A stretch of 64,000 bases of DNA from Tabrizicola fusiformis (GTDB lineage Bacteria > Pseudomonadota > Alphaproteobacteria > Rhodobacterales > Rhodobacteraceae), in NCBI RefSeq assembly GCF_013328815.1, contig NZ_JABUHN010000007.1, positions 186,001-250,000 on the forward strand. The letters are read 5' to 3'. The notes beneath the pieces are model-generated. The model saw only the letters and a list, made by a program, of their open reading frames with translations. It did no database searches and had not been told where the DNA came from. Below, piece by piece: positions 15,678 to 23,891 of this stretch (the first letter of the stretch is position 1; the number at the start of each line of letters is the position of its first letter). A program made the position numbers and the translations under genes.

Positions 15678-16370
15678 ATGCAGCAGGAGGATTTTCTTCC
15701 CGCCATCACCGCCCATCTGATCGAAGCGGCCCGCGCCAATGACGGCAAGGCGCCGTCCGAGCGTGATCTGGCCGAGAAGTTTCAGGTCTCGCGCGGGCTG
15801 GTGCGCGAGGCGCTGGCAATCCTCGAAGCGATGCAGGTGATCGAGCGGCGGGCGAAATCGGGCATCTATGTGAACGACGGCATCGGCGGCATCGAAGCGA
15901 TGGCCTTTTTCGCCAGGATCGGCCTTCCCCTTGAAAACAGGCAGATTTTTGAGGCAGTAGAAGTGCGCAAGATCCATGAGATCAAGGCTGCGGAACTGGC
16001 TGCCTCGCGTGCCAATGACGAAAACTATGCGCGCCTGCGCGATGTCCTCGCCCGGTCCGAAGACAGGTTGCGTCAGGGCGAAGGGCTGGACAAGCTGGAT
16101 CAGGAGTTTCATCTGGAGATCGTGCGGGCCACACAGAACACGGTTTTCCTGAACATCTGCACCTCGTTTTACGCCCTGAGCCATAACCGCCTTCAGGTCT
16201 ATTTCCGCAGCCCCGAACGCAACCGGCGGTCGCATGAAGAGCATCAGCAGATCTTTGATGCCTTGCTGCGACGCGATGCCTCACTGGCTTCGGCGCTGAT
16301 GGTGTCACACCTGCGCGGCGCGATGAGCTACTGGAGCGAAATCCTCGAACCGCCGCCGGCAGGCGCCTGA
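15678..16370 (+). CDS. GntR family transcriptional regulator (FadR/FCD subfamily)
   Basis: A 230-residue regulator. The winged-helix domain spans about residues 8-70 (APSERDLAEKFQVSRGLVREALAILEAMQVIERRAKSGIYV). The C-terminal FCD effector domain shows the His-bearing segments FHLEIVRATQN, SHEEHQQIFDALLRRD and MVSHLRGAM expected of metal-dependent FCD proteins that bind sugar acids. Its gene lies within the sugar-acid operon. Four TGGTNNNACCA-like palindromes at 13353, 13494, 23063 and 23240 make it the likely local repressor of both the enzyme operons and the ABC importer. Confidence 0.9.
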   Translation: MQQEDFLPAITAHLIEAARANDGKAPSERDLAEKFQVSRGLVREALAILEAMQVIERRAKSGIYVNDGIGGIEAMAFFARIGLPLENRQIFEAVEVRKIHEIKAAELAASRANDENYARLRDVLARSEDRLRQGEGLDKLDQEFHLEIVRATQNTVFLNICTSFYALSHNRLQVYFRSPERNRRSHEEHQQIFDALLRRDASLASALMVSHLRGAMSYWSEILEPPPAGA

Positions 16371-16371
16371 A

Positions 16372-17349
16372 ATGGCCGGGCCGGTGATCTTTTCCACCCA
16401 TCCGCTGCATCCCGAAGTGACCGCAGCGCTGCAGGCAATTGGCCCCTACCGCGTGGCCACGGCCCCGACACCCGCCGCGATCATCACCGAAAGCGCGGGG
16501 GCAGAGGTGATCGTGGTCCGCGCCCCGATCCCGCCCGAGGTGGTGCGGCGCGGGGCGGGGCTGAAAGCCCTTCTGCGCCACGGCGCCGGGCTGGACATGA
16601 TCCCGGTCGAGGTGGCGACTGAGGCCGGGGTTCTGGTGACCAATGTCCCGGGCGCCAATGCCCTGACGGTGGCCGAGCATGTGATCTGGTCCGCCATGGC
16701 CCTGTTGCGGCGCTATCCGCAGGTGGACCGCGACCTGCGCCAAGGCGGCTGGGCCGCAGGGCGCAGCCATTCCGACCACGGGCGCGAAATTTCGGGCCGG
16801 GTGCTTGGCGTGCTGGGCATGGGCAATATCGGGAGAGCGCTGGCTGGAATGGCGCAGGGCGGTTTTGGCATGACGGTGATTGCCCATACCCGCAGCGGCA
16901 GCGGACTGCCCAAGGGGGTGGAGCATGTCGATCTGGAAACCCTTTTCGAAAAATCAGATGTCCTCGCCCTTTGTGCCCCCCTGACCGACCAGACGCGCGG
17001 GCTTGTCGATAGGGCGGCGCTGGCGCGGATGCGGTCCGGGGCCATTCTGGTCAATGTGGCACGCGGGCCGGTTGTGGTTGAAGAGGCGCTGATCGCCGCG
17101 CTCGCCTCGGGCCATCTGGGTGGGGCGGCGATTGATGTGTTCGACACCCAGCCGCTGCCGCCCGATCATCCGTTCCTGTCGCTGCCCAATGTCATTCTGA
17201 CCCCGCATATGGCCGGGATCACCGAGGAAAGCATGTTGCGCATGGGCATGGGCGTGGTGGAAGAGGCCCGCCGCATCGCGGCGGGCACCCTGCCCCTGCA
17301 TCTCGTAAACCCCGGGGTTCTGCCGCGTTTCACCGCCCGCTTTGGCTGA
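16372..17349 (+). CDS. D-isomer-specific 2-hydroxyacid dehydrogenase
   Basis: A 325-residue NAD-dependent dehydrogenase. The Rossmann motif GMGNIGRALAG is near residue 147, the substrate Arg lies in LVNVARGPVV (about 225), an acidic residue in AIDVFDTQPLP (Asp here, where Glu is usual) and the catalytic His in LTPHMAGIT (about 280). It starts 1 nt after the GntR stop. The likely role is reduction or oxidation of a 2-keto/2-hydroxy acid formed after the dehydratase step, such as glyoxylate/hydroxypyruvate-type intermediates. The Glu-to-Asp change is conservative, and activity is expected. Confidence 0.88.
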   Translation: MAGPVIFSTHPLHPEVTAALQAIGPYRVATAPTPAAIITESAGAEVIVVRAPIPPEVVRRGAGLKALLRHGAGLDMIPVEVATEAGVLVTNVPGANALTVAEHVIWSAMALLRRYPQVDRDLRQGGWAAGRSHSDHGREISGRVLGVLGMGNIGRALAGMAQGGFGMTVIAHTRSGSGLPKGVEHVDLETLFEKSDVLALCAPLTDQTRGLVDRAALARMRSGAILVNVARGPVVVEEALIAALASGHLGGAAIDVFDTQPLPPDHPFLSLPNVILTPHMAGITEESMLRMGMGVVEEARRIAAGTLPLHLVNPGVLPRFTARFG

Positions 17350-17364
17350 GGCAACGCCTCAGCC
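17344..17364. terminator. Bidirectional hairpin containing both convergent stop codons
   Basis: GGCTGAGGC-AAC-GCCTCAGCC forms a perfect 9-bp stem with a 3-nt loop. The TGA of the + strand dehydrogenase (17347-17349) and of the - strand ATPase (17361-17359) both lie inside its arms. It therefore ends two operons from opposite sides with no spare sequence. Confidence 0.7.
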
Positions 17365-18420
17365 AAGCGCCAGATTGACGCCGCTTGCGGGATCAAAGGT
17401 CAGCACCCGCTCGGGCTTCCAGCCGAACCGCACCACCTCGTCCCGCGCCACGCGGGTTCCGGCGGGCACGGTCACATGCAGCCGCGTGTCGCCCATGTCC
17501 ATCGCCAGAATCTTGATGACACCCTGATCCTCGATATCGAAAACCCGTGCTTCGGCCGGGGCGCCGCCCGCCAGAACCACATTCTCGGGCCGCACGCCAA
17601 AGGTAACGGCCCGCGCGCCCAGAGCGGCGGCACTGACCGGCAGGCTGTAGCCGCCAATTTCTGCACCGCCTGCGCCCAGCCGCCCCTCGATCAGGTTCAT
17701 CGGCGGGGAGCCGACCGAGCGGGCGACAAAGGTGTTCAGCGGGCGTTCGTAAATCTCGGAAGGCGTGCCGACCTGCACCAGACGGCCCGATTGCAGCACG
17801 CCGATCTTGTCGCCCATCGACATCGCTTCCACCTGATCATGGGTCACGAACAGAAAGGTCGCGCCCAGCTCGGCATGAAGTTTCTTCAACTCCACCCGCA
17901 GGGACTCCCGCAATTTGGCATCCAGCGCCGAAAGCGGCTCGTCCATCAGAAAGACCGAAGGTTGCCGCACGATGGCCCGCCCGATGGAAACCCGCTGCAT
18001 CTCGCCGCCCGAAAGCCGTTCGACCTTGCGGTCAAGCAGATGGGTGATCTGAAGGGTCTTCGCTGCGCGATCTACCCGGCGGGCGATTTCCTCTTCGCTT
18101 TGCCGCCGCACCTTGGAGCGCAGCGGAAACTCAAGGTTCCCCCGCACGGTCAGCCGTGGGTAAAGCGAATATTGTTGCAGCACCAGTGCCACATCCCGCT
18201 CTGCCGCAGTCCAGCCGCCCACATCGCGGTTGCCGATGCTGACGCTGCCGGTGTCGGGCTTTTCCAGCCCGGCGATCACCCGCAGCGTGGTGGTCTTGCC
18301 CGCGCCGGTGCGGCCCAGAAGGACGAAGAACTCGCCATCCTCAACCACCAGATCCAGCCCTTTCAGCGCGCGCTGTGCGCCAAAGCTCTTGGTGATCCCG
18401 TTCAGTTCGATCCGCGCCAT
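17359..18420 (-). CDS. Sugar ABC transporter ATP-binding protein (UgpC/MalK type) 2
   Basis: A 353-residue CUT1-type ATPase. Walker A is GRTGAGKTT (about residue 37), the signature LSGGEMQRVSIGRAIV, Walker B VFLMDEPLSALD and the switch His is in [12 protein letters not shown]-terminal MalK-like OB domain follows (VTFGVRPENVVLAG). It starts exactly at the last base of the preceding ATPase's stop. Two non-identical ATPases in one operon suggest a heterodimer, as in alphaproteobacterial glycerol-type importers. It energises uptake through the permeases at 19708-21574. Confidence 0.92.
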   Translation of the reverse strand: MARIELNGITKSFGAQRALKGLDLVVEDGEFFVLLGRTGAGKTTTLRVIAGLEKPDTGSVSIGNRDVGGWTAAERDVALVLQQYSLYPRLTVRGNLEFPLRSKVRRQSEEEIARRVDRAAKTLQITHLLDRKVERLSGGEMQRVSIGRAIVRQPSVFLMDEPLSALDAKLRESLRVELKKLHAELGATFLFVTHDQVEAMSMGDKIGVLQSGRLVQVGTPSEIYERPLNTFVARSVGSPPMNLIEGRLGAGGAEIGGYSLPVSAAALGARAVTFGVRPENVVLAGGAPAEARVFDIEDQGVIKILAMDMGDTRLHVTVPAGTRVARDEVVRFGWKPERVLTFDPASGVNLALG

Positions 18421-19499
18421 CAGGCCGTCCTCCGCAGCGCCATACCTGTTTCACCGTCAAAGAAATGCGCCCGTTCGGCATCAAGGCCGACCCACAGGCG
18501 TTGCCCCTGTCCGCGCACAAAGCCGGGTTCCGCCCGGGCGCGCAGCGTGGCGCCGCCAAGACGCACATCCACGATTTCATGCGAACCAAGCGGTTCAAGG
18601 TTGGTGGTTTCCGTCTCGACCATGCCTTCGCCGGGTTCATGGCTCAACCGGACCGCTTCGGGGCGGATGCCCAGCTTGACCGCGTTTTTCGGCAAATGCG
18701 CGATCAGCCCCGCAGGCATCGCCACACCGGCCCCCGCGCCAAAGGAGAGGCCGCCGTTTTCGACGCCGACATCGGCCACGTTCATCACCGGAGAGCCGAC
18801 GAACTGCGCCACGAACAGGTTGGCGGGGCGGTTATACACCTCTTCCGGGGTGCCCACCTGTTGCAGCAGGCCGCCATGCATCACGACAATCCGGTCGGCC
18901 AGCGACATCGCCTCGATCTGGTCATGGGTCACATAAACCGAGGTGGAGGCGCGGGCGATGTGCAGCCGTTTGATTTCGGCGCGCATTTGTTCGCGCAATT
19001 TGGCATCCAGCGCGCCGATGGGCTCGTCCATCAAGAGCGCCTTGGGTCGCCGCACCAGCGCCCGACCAATCGCCACGCGCTGCATGTCGCCGCCCGACAG
19101 CGCCGAGGGCTTGCGGTTCAAAAGCCGCTCGATCCCCAGCACACGGGCCACTTCGCGCACCGCTGCCTCACGTTCGCTCTGGTTCATGCCGACGGCGCGC
19201 AGCGGGAAGGCGATGTTTTCGTAAACCGTCATATGCGGATAAAGCGAGAAGGACTGGAACACGAAGGCGATGTCGCGGTCCGCCGCCTTGAGATCCTGCA
19301 CCTCGCGCCCGTCGATGCGGATGGTGCCCGAAGACACCGTTTCCAGCCCGGCAATGGCGCGCAGGGTGGTGGTCTTGCCGCAGCCGGACTGGCCCAGCAT
19401 CACCACGAATTCCCCGTCTTCGATGGTCAGGTTGACGTTCTTCAGCACCTGAAAGGCGCCGAAATGTTTCTGGATGTCTGTCAGTTCAATCCGCGCCAT
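18420..19499 (-). CDS. Sugar ABC transporter ATP-binding protein (UgpC/MalK type) 1
   Basis: A 359-residue ATPase with Walker A GQSGCGKTT, signature [15 protein letters not shown], Walker B ALLMDEPIGALD and switch YVTHDQIEAM, then a regulatory domain (LGIRPEAVRLS). It overlaps both neighbours by 1 nt, so translation is tightly coupled. Together with the ATPase at 17359 it forms the motor of the importer. Confidence 0.92.
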   Translation of the reverse strand: MARIELTDIQKHFGAFQVLKNVNLTIEDGEFVVMLGQSGCGKTTTLRAIAGLETVSSGTIRIDGREVQDLKAADRDIAFVFQSFSLYPHMTVYENIAFPLRAVGMNQSEREAAVREVARVLGIERLLNRKPSALSGGDMQRVAIGRALVRRPKALLMDEPIGALDAKLREQMRAEIKRLHIARASTSVYVTHDQIEAMSLADRIVVMHGGLLQQVGTPEEVYNRPANLFVAQFVGSPVMNVADVGVENGGLSFGAGAGVAMPAGLIAHLPKNAVKLGIRPEAVRLSHEPGEGMVETETTNLEPLGSHEIVDVRLGGATLRARAEPGFVRGQGQRLWVGLDAERAHFFDGETGMALRRTA

Positions 19500-19711
19500 C
19501 AGACCAGCTCTTCCTCTTCTTCTTCAGCGGCTTCCGGCTCGGGCGGGATGTGCGAGGTCACGAGGAACCCGACAAGGCCCAGCAGGATGATGGTCAGCCC
19601 GTAACGGTGCAGCACCTCGACCCAAGGCTGGCACAGGCAGATCAGTCCAAGGATCATGGTCCATTGCGCTGCCGGCTCGAACCACTTTGCATTCATCTGG
19701 CGAAAGGTCAT
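19499..19711 (-). CDS. Small two-helix membrane protein of the ABC operon
   Basis: A 70-residue protein. Residues about 15-34 and 38-53 are hydrophobic (WTMILGLICLCQPWVEVL and GLTIILLGLVGFLV), followed by a proline and a strongly acidic tail (EAAEEEEEELV). The ATG at 19711 overlaps the permease stop (ATGA) and its own stop overlaps the next ATPase start by 1 nt, so it is a genuine coupled gene. Small membrane proteins at this position also occur in alphaproteobacterial glycerol-type ABC operons. I do not recognise a named family. A role in transporter assembly or stability is a guess. Confidence 0.78.
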   Translation of the reverse strand: MTFRQMNAKWFEPAAQWTMILGLICLCQPWVEVLHRYGLTIILLGLVGFLVTSHIPPEPEAAEEEEEELV

Positions 19712-20670
19712 TTGCGGATCGCTCCGAAGCTCATGCCGCGCAGGAGATGGTTGCGCAGAAGGAAGGTGAAGATCGCCACGGGCACAAGGAACAGGAAGGC
19801 ACCCGAGGCAATAACGGTCCAGTCCGACAGCCCCGAACCGACCTGGCTGGGAATATAGGGCGGCGCGGTCTGGGCATTCTTCGAGGTCATCATCAGCGCG
19901 AACGCATATTCGTTCCAAGCGGTGATGAAGCAGAAGACGGCAGTGGCGGCGATGCCGGTCAGGGCTTCGGGCAGCACGATCTTGAAGAAGGCTTCCATGC
20001 GGGTATAGCCATCGACCAGAGCCGCCTCTTCATATTCGCGCGGAATCTCGTCGATAAACCCCTTCATGATCCAGACCGCGAAGGACAGGTTGAAGGCGGT
20101 ATAAAGGATGATCAGCCCGATATGGGTATCATGCAGCCCCACCGCCCGATACATCAGGAACATCGGAATGGCGACCACCACGGGCGGCAGCATCCGGGTG
20201 GAGAGGATGAAGAACAACCAGTCCTGCTCCCCCGGCACCCGGAAGCGTGAGAAGCCATAGGCCGTCAGCGTGCCCATCGACACCGCAAGGAAGGTCGAGA
20301 TGATCGAGACGATCAGCGAATTCATATAGCGGTTGCCGAAACCGGAGGAGGTGGGTTCGTTTGTCTTCTTGTTGCGCACCACCTGTTCGCCGCCGTCATA
20401 GATCAGCTTTTCCCACCAGGGCGCGGCCTCATACACTTCGGGCGCGACCGGCTCGCGCAACTGGCTGCGCTTGGTGAACAGCTTGGCGAACGGAGCCAGC
20501 GTGGGTTCGAAAACCACGGTGGGCGGGATGGTCGTCGCCAGATTGCGGGCTTTGAACGAGGTGGCGGCGATCCAGTAGATCGGCGTCAGCATGATGATCA
20601 GCGCCACCACCACGGCAAGGATGGCGCCCCGGTTGAACAGCATTTCGCCTTTGGTCTTGATCTCGGCCAT
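19708..20670 (-). CDS. Carbohydrate ABC transporter permease (MalG type)
   Basis: A 320-residue inner-membrane permease with about six membrane segments. The EAA coupling loop reads EYEEAALVDGYTRMEAFFKIVLPEALTGI. The extended periplasmic region between the first and second helices (about residues 35-115) is longer than in typical MalG. It pairs with the permease at 20672, one base upstream, in a CUT1-family importer. Confidence 0.92.
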   Translation of the reverse strand: MAEIKTKGEMLFNRGAILAVVVALIIMLTPIYWIAATSFKARNLATTIPPTVVFEPTLAPFAKLFTKRSQLREPVAPEVYEAAPWWEKLIYDGGEQVVRNKKTNEPTSSGFGNRYMNSLIVSIISTFLAVSMGTLTAYGFSRFRVPGEQDWLFFILSTRMLPPVVVAIPMFLMYRAVGLHDTHIGLIILYTAFNLSFAVWIMKGFIDEIPREYEEAALVDGYTRMEAFFKIVLPEALTGIAATAVFCFITAWNEYAFALMMTSKNAQTAPPYIPSQVGSGLSDWTVIASGAFLFLVPVAIFTFLLRNHLLRGMSFGAIRK

Positions 20671-20671
20671 G

Positions 20672-21574
20672 TCAGCGCGCCTTCGCCTTGTTCAGATACT
20701 TGACGTAGATGTTGGTGATGGCGACCACGACGATCAGCACAATATAGGCAAAGGCCGAAGACAGGCCGGTCTGCCATTCAAGGAAAGCCATCTTGTAAAG
20801 CCGGATGGCGATCAGTTCGGTCGTGGGCTGCGACGACAGGATATAGGCGTGGTCGAAGGTCTTGAACGCCTCCATCGTGCGGAAAATGATGGCGATCATC
20901 AGGATCGGCGCCACCAGCGGCAGGGTGATGCGGAAGAAGGTGTAGAAGGGTCCGGCACGGTCAATCTCGGCCGCTTCATACAGGTGCTTCGGCACGGCCG
21001 AGAGACCGGCGAGCGACAAGAGCATCACGAAGGGCGACCACATCCAGATATCGACCATGGCCACGGCCCAGAGCGCCATCTGCGGATCCGCCAGCCATTC
21101 GAATTTCCCAAGGCCAAGGAAGTAGTTGATGATTCCGAATGACGGGTCATACAGCAGCTTCCAGAACAGGCCCACCACCGCCGGCGACAGCATCATCGGC
21201 AGCATCAAGAGCGTGGTGATCAGCCCCTTCAGCGCCATCGGCCGGTTCAGCAGCATGGCAAGACCAAAGCCGACAATCACCTGACCCGTGACCGAGATCA
21301 CCACATATTTCGCGGTGATGGTGAAATTGCGCCAGATGAATGGGTCACTCAGCAACTCGCGGAAATTCGCCAGCCCCACCCAATTCGCCGGCGCCGTGGT
21401 TGAGGCGCGGTAATCGGTGAAGCCGGTATAAAGCGAGTAGATCAGCGGGAATACGTTGAAAACGATCAGGAATGTGATCGTGGGAATGATGAAGAGGTTG
21501 CGGATCGAAAGGTCTGACAGCCCGCGCGCCGCCGCGCGTGAATTGGGCTCCAGCCGGGTCATCACATCTGCCAC
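20672..21574 (-). CDS. Sugar ABC transporter permease (MalF type)
   Basis: A 300-residue permease with six hydrophobic segments. The EAA loop is LYEAAEIDRAGPFYTFFRITLPLVAPILM. The start is GTG at 21574, with AGGAAA 7 nt upstream; an ATG 12 nt further in (21562) is the alternative. It follows the binding-protein gene after a strong hairpin. Confidence 0.9.
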   Translation of the reverse strand: MADVMTRLEPNSRAAARGLSDLSIRNLFIIPTITFLIVFNVFPLIYSLYTGFTDYRASTTAPANWVGLANFRELLSDPFIWRNFTITAKYVVISVTGQVIVGFGLAMLLNRPMALKGLITTLLMLPMMLSPAVVGLFWKLLYDPSFGIINYFLGLGKFEWLADPQMALWAVAMVDIWMWSPFVMLLSLAGLSAVPKHLYEAAEIDRAGPFYTFFRITLPLVAPILMIAIIFRTMEAFKTFDHAYILSSQPTTELIAIRLYKMAFLEWQTGLSSAFAYIVLIVVVAITNIYVKYLNKAKAR

Positions 21575-21603
21575 GGGCGCGTTTCCTGATGCCTGATGAA
21601 AGT

Positions 21604-21632
21604 GCGGCGGGCGCAGGAGGCGCGCCCGCCGC
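21604..21632 (-). terminator. Hairpin between binding-protein and permease genes
   Basis: An 11-bp perfect stem (GCGGCGGGCGC/GCGCCCGCCGC) with a 7-nt loop fills most of the 75-nt gap. With no T-tract it probably stabilises the binding-protein mRNA or attenuates read-through, giving more binding protein than permease. A similar hairpin follows the second sugar-binding-protein gene at 56031. Confidence 0.65.
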
Positions 21633-21649
21633 CGGGAGCCGGTCGGGAT

Positions 21650-22960
21650 TTACTTGATCCGACCGTATTTCTTGAACGTCTCGGTCCAGTCATTGGCCAG
21701 AGCATCAAGCACTTCTTTCGCCGTGCCTTCACCGCCCACCACGAAGGGATAGATCCGCTGGTTCGCCGCCGTCAGCAGCTCGGCATATTCCGGCACCGCC
21801 CAGAAGTCCTTGACCTTGAACATCGTCTGGAAGAACGCCTCGTTATACGGGGTTGCCTTGCGGAACTCTTCGCTTTCCAGCGTCTTGGCATGGGCGGTAT
21901 AGCCACCCAGCTCGGCCCAACGTTTCTGCACGTCGTCACGGATGAACCATTCGAGGAACTTGAACGCCTCTTCCTGGTTTTCCGAATAGGACACGATGGA
22001 AATGCCCTGCCCGCCCAAAGCCGCGAACTGATCACCATCCGGTCCGGCCGGGTTGGCGAAGAAGCCGGTGTTGGCCGCGTTGGGGTTGGTTGCCGGGTTC
22101 ACCAGTGCCGGGAAGAAGGCGAAGTAGTTCATCGACATCGCAGCGAGGTTTTCGGTGATCGCCTGGTTGTTCTCGACGAAGAAGGTCTTGGACCAGCCGG
22201 GCGGGGTAAAGCCGTAAAGCTTGCGATAGGCGTCCAGCGCCGCCACCGCCTTGTCCGAGTTCAGGATGCCGTCAACCTGATAGGTCGAAGGGTCGCCCAG
22301 TTCGGCCCCGTAAGAGAAGAGCGCGTTTTCCACGCCCATCACCAGACCGTCATAGGAGTTGTCGGTATAGATGGCCACGCCATAGCGGTTCTGGTCGGGC
22401 CGGTGGAAGAACTCGGCAATGTCGAGAAGCTGCGCCCAGGTGGTGGGCGGCGCAAGGTCATAGCCATATTTGGCCTTGAACGCCTCCATCTCGGCCGGAT
22501 CTTCGAACCAGTCCTTGCGATAGGCCCAGCCCACGGCGTCGCCCTCGGCGGGGATGGCCCAGTATTTGCCGGAGTTTCCGGGGTATTCGGCATAGTATTT
22601 GACCGTGGCCGGAGCCATGACCTCACCCAGATTGTGCTTCTGGAAGAATTCGGTCAGGTCCACATAATGCCCGCCTTCCGAGGCGGCACCCAGCCACTGG
22701 CTGTCGCCGACGATCATGTCATAGGCGGATCCGCGGGCGTTGAATTCGGTGAAAGCCTTGGTCTGGAAATCCTGCCAGGGCGTGGTTTCGACCGTGACGG
22801 TCACGCCCGTCTCGGCTTCATACTCGTTCACCAGCTCTTGCAGATAGTTGGCCGGATCCCACTCGGCCCAGAAGATCGTCAGTTCTTGCGAATAGGCCGC
22901 GGGCGCGGACAGCGCAATGACGGCGGCGCCGGCCATAAGCCGACAGACTTGTCTGTGCAT
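21650..22960 (-). CDS. ABC transporter sugar-binding protein (family 1 SBP)
   Basis: A 436-residue periplasmic binding protein. Residues 1-24 form a signal peptide (MHRQVCRLMAGAAVIALSAPAAYS, probable cleavage before QE). The mature start ELTIFWAEWDPANYLQELVNEYE is typical of CUT1 binding proteins. The ATG at 22960 has GGGAGGAG upstream; the longer open frame to 23062 lacks a signal. It is the first gene of the importer operon, with GntR-type operator C over its promoter, so the ligand is likely the sugar or sugar acid processed by genes 10260-17349. Confidence 0.92.
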   Translation of the reverse strand: MHRQVCRLMAGAAVIALSAPAAYSQELTIFWAEWDPANYLQELVNEYEAETGVTVTVETTPWQDFQTKAFTEFNARGSAYDMIVGDSQWLGAASEGGHYVDLTEFFQKHNLGEVMAPATVKYYAEYPGNSGKYWAIPAEGDAVGWAYRKDWFEDPAEMEAFKAKYGYDLAPPTTWAQLLDIAEFFHRPDQNRYGVAIYTDNSYDGLVMGVENALFSYGAELGDPSTYQVDGILNSDKAVAALDAYRKLYGFTPPGWSKTFFVENNQAITENLAAMSMNYFAFFPALVNPATNPNAANTGFFANPAGPDGDQFAALGGQGISIVSYSENQEEAFKFLEWFIRDDVQKRWAELGGYTAHAKTLESEEFRKATPYNEAFFQTMFKVKDFWAVPEYAELLTAANQRIYPFVVGGEGTAKEVLDALANDWTETFKKYGRIK

Positions 22961-23062
22961 CAGTTCTCCTCCCGTTACATGATCGGCGGCACCTGGTTCG
23001 GGATCGTTGCTGTCGTCCCCTCCACTTGCGTGGTTCCCGGCAATTTCCTTCCGCTCTTCCAA

Positions 23063-23078
23063 ATTGGTATTACCAGAT
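23063..23078. promoter_or_regulatory. GntR-type operator, site C
   Basis: ATTGGTATTACCAGAT contains a perfect TGGTA-T-TACCA palindrome (23065-23075). It covers the -10 position of the - strand promoter whose -35 TTGACA is at 23093-23088, so binding would repress the importer. It matches sites A, B and D. Confidence 0.7.
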
Positions 23079-23093
23079 GTGACAATCTGTCAA
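23065..23093 (-). promoter_or_regulatory. Candidate promoter of the sugar ABC operon with TGACA inverted repeat
   Basis: On the - strand, consensus TTGACA (23093-23088) is followed after 17 nt by ATACCA (23070-23065). A second perfect inverted repeat, TGACA-ATC-TGTCA (23080-23092), overlaps the -35. The leader to the start codon is about 100 nt. Confidence 0.5.
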
Positions 23094-23239
23094 GAAGTGG
23101 TTTAAGGTGAAAAACAGGAATCACCGACAGTAACAGCGATGAAAATGCCCGAAATCTGGAAATACTTGCAGGAAATCATCGCTGAACCGGCATTTTGGGC
23201 GCAGCTGCACCATTCATGTGGGGAACGGCGGCGCCCAAA

Positions 23240-23254
23240 TCTGGCCCTACCAGA
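23240..23254. promoter_or_regulatory. GntR-type operator, site D (imperfect)
   Basis: TCTGGCCCTACCAGA matches the operator pattern with one half-site mismatch (TGGC for TGGT). It lies just beyond the TetR stop and about 180 nt upstream of site C, so it could be an auxiliary operator. Apart from sites C and D and the promoter, the 295-nt gap 22961-23255 holds nothing I can identify. Confidence 0.45.
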
Positions 23255-23255
23255 T

Positions 23256-23891
23256 TCAGCTTTGCCGCTTTTCCACCAAAGCCGTGCGGTGCTGCGCTGC
23301 AGCCAGAATCGCCTGCGCGGCCTCCAGCGCCACCTCCTGCGCGGCGGCAAGATCAAGACCCCAGATGTCCTTCAGCACCACCATCGCCTCGGTTCCGAAG
23401 GTCAACGACAGCGCCATGACCAGCCGGTTCTGCTCATCCGCCGGAAGCCCCAGTCCATCAACCGCTGCGGCCAGCAGATTGCGCCGGTGGCCGCGGCCCA
23501 GCGAGCCATCCTGCGGACCGGCTTCGTCCGGTTCCATCGACTGACGCAGGGCGGCGCGGAAGGTGGCCTCATGCTCGAACAGACGCGGATAGGTGGCACG
23601 ATACAGCGCCTCCAGCCGTGCCGCAGCATCGCCGCCGGTGACCGGACGGTCCAGAATTGGCCCCAGCGCCTTGGCCACCACGGCACGCAGCATGTCGCCC
23701 CGTGTCGGGAAATAGCGATAGGCGGTGGACCGCGAAACGCCCGCGACCTCGGCCACTTCACTGACCGAGGGCGACAGGCCCTGCCGCATCATCGTGCTGG
23801 CCGTAGCCACCATCAGGGCGCGCGTGCGGGCGGCAGCGCCCTTGGGTGGCGCCTCCTCTGCGATTTCGACTCGTTGACCCGGAACTTGCAT
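23256..23891 (-). CDS. TetR family transcriptional regulator
   Basis: A 211-residue regulator. The HTH lies at about residues 22-66 (ARTRALMVATASTMMRQGLSPSVSEVAEVAGVSRSTAYRYFPTRGDML). The C-terminal ligand domain is not assignable. It diverges from the Tm-1-like operon at 23957, and the 65-nt gap contains two face-to-face promoters sharing a -10 region, so it probably controls both genes. The predicted - strand transcription start falls on or next to its ATG, suggesting a leaderless message. Confidence 0.88.
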   Translation of the reverse strand: MQVPGQRVEIAEEAPPKGAAARTRALMVATASTMMRQGLSPSVSEVAEVAGVSRSTAYRYFPTRGDMLRAVVAKALGPILDRPVTGGDAAARLEALYRATYPRLFEHEATFRAALRQSMEPDEAGPQDGSLGRGHRRNLLAAAVDGLGLPADEQNRLVMALSLTFGTEAMVVLKDIWGLDLAAAQEVALEAAQAILAAAQHRTALVEKRQS

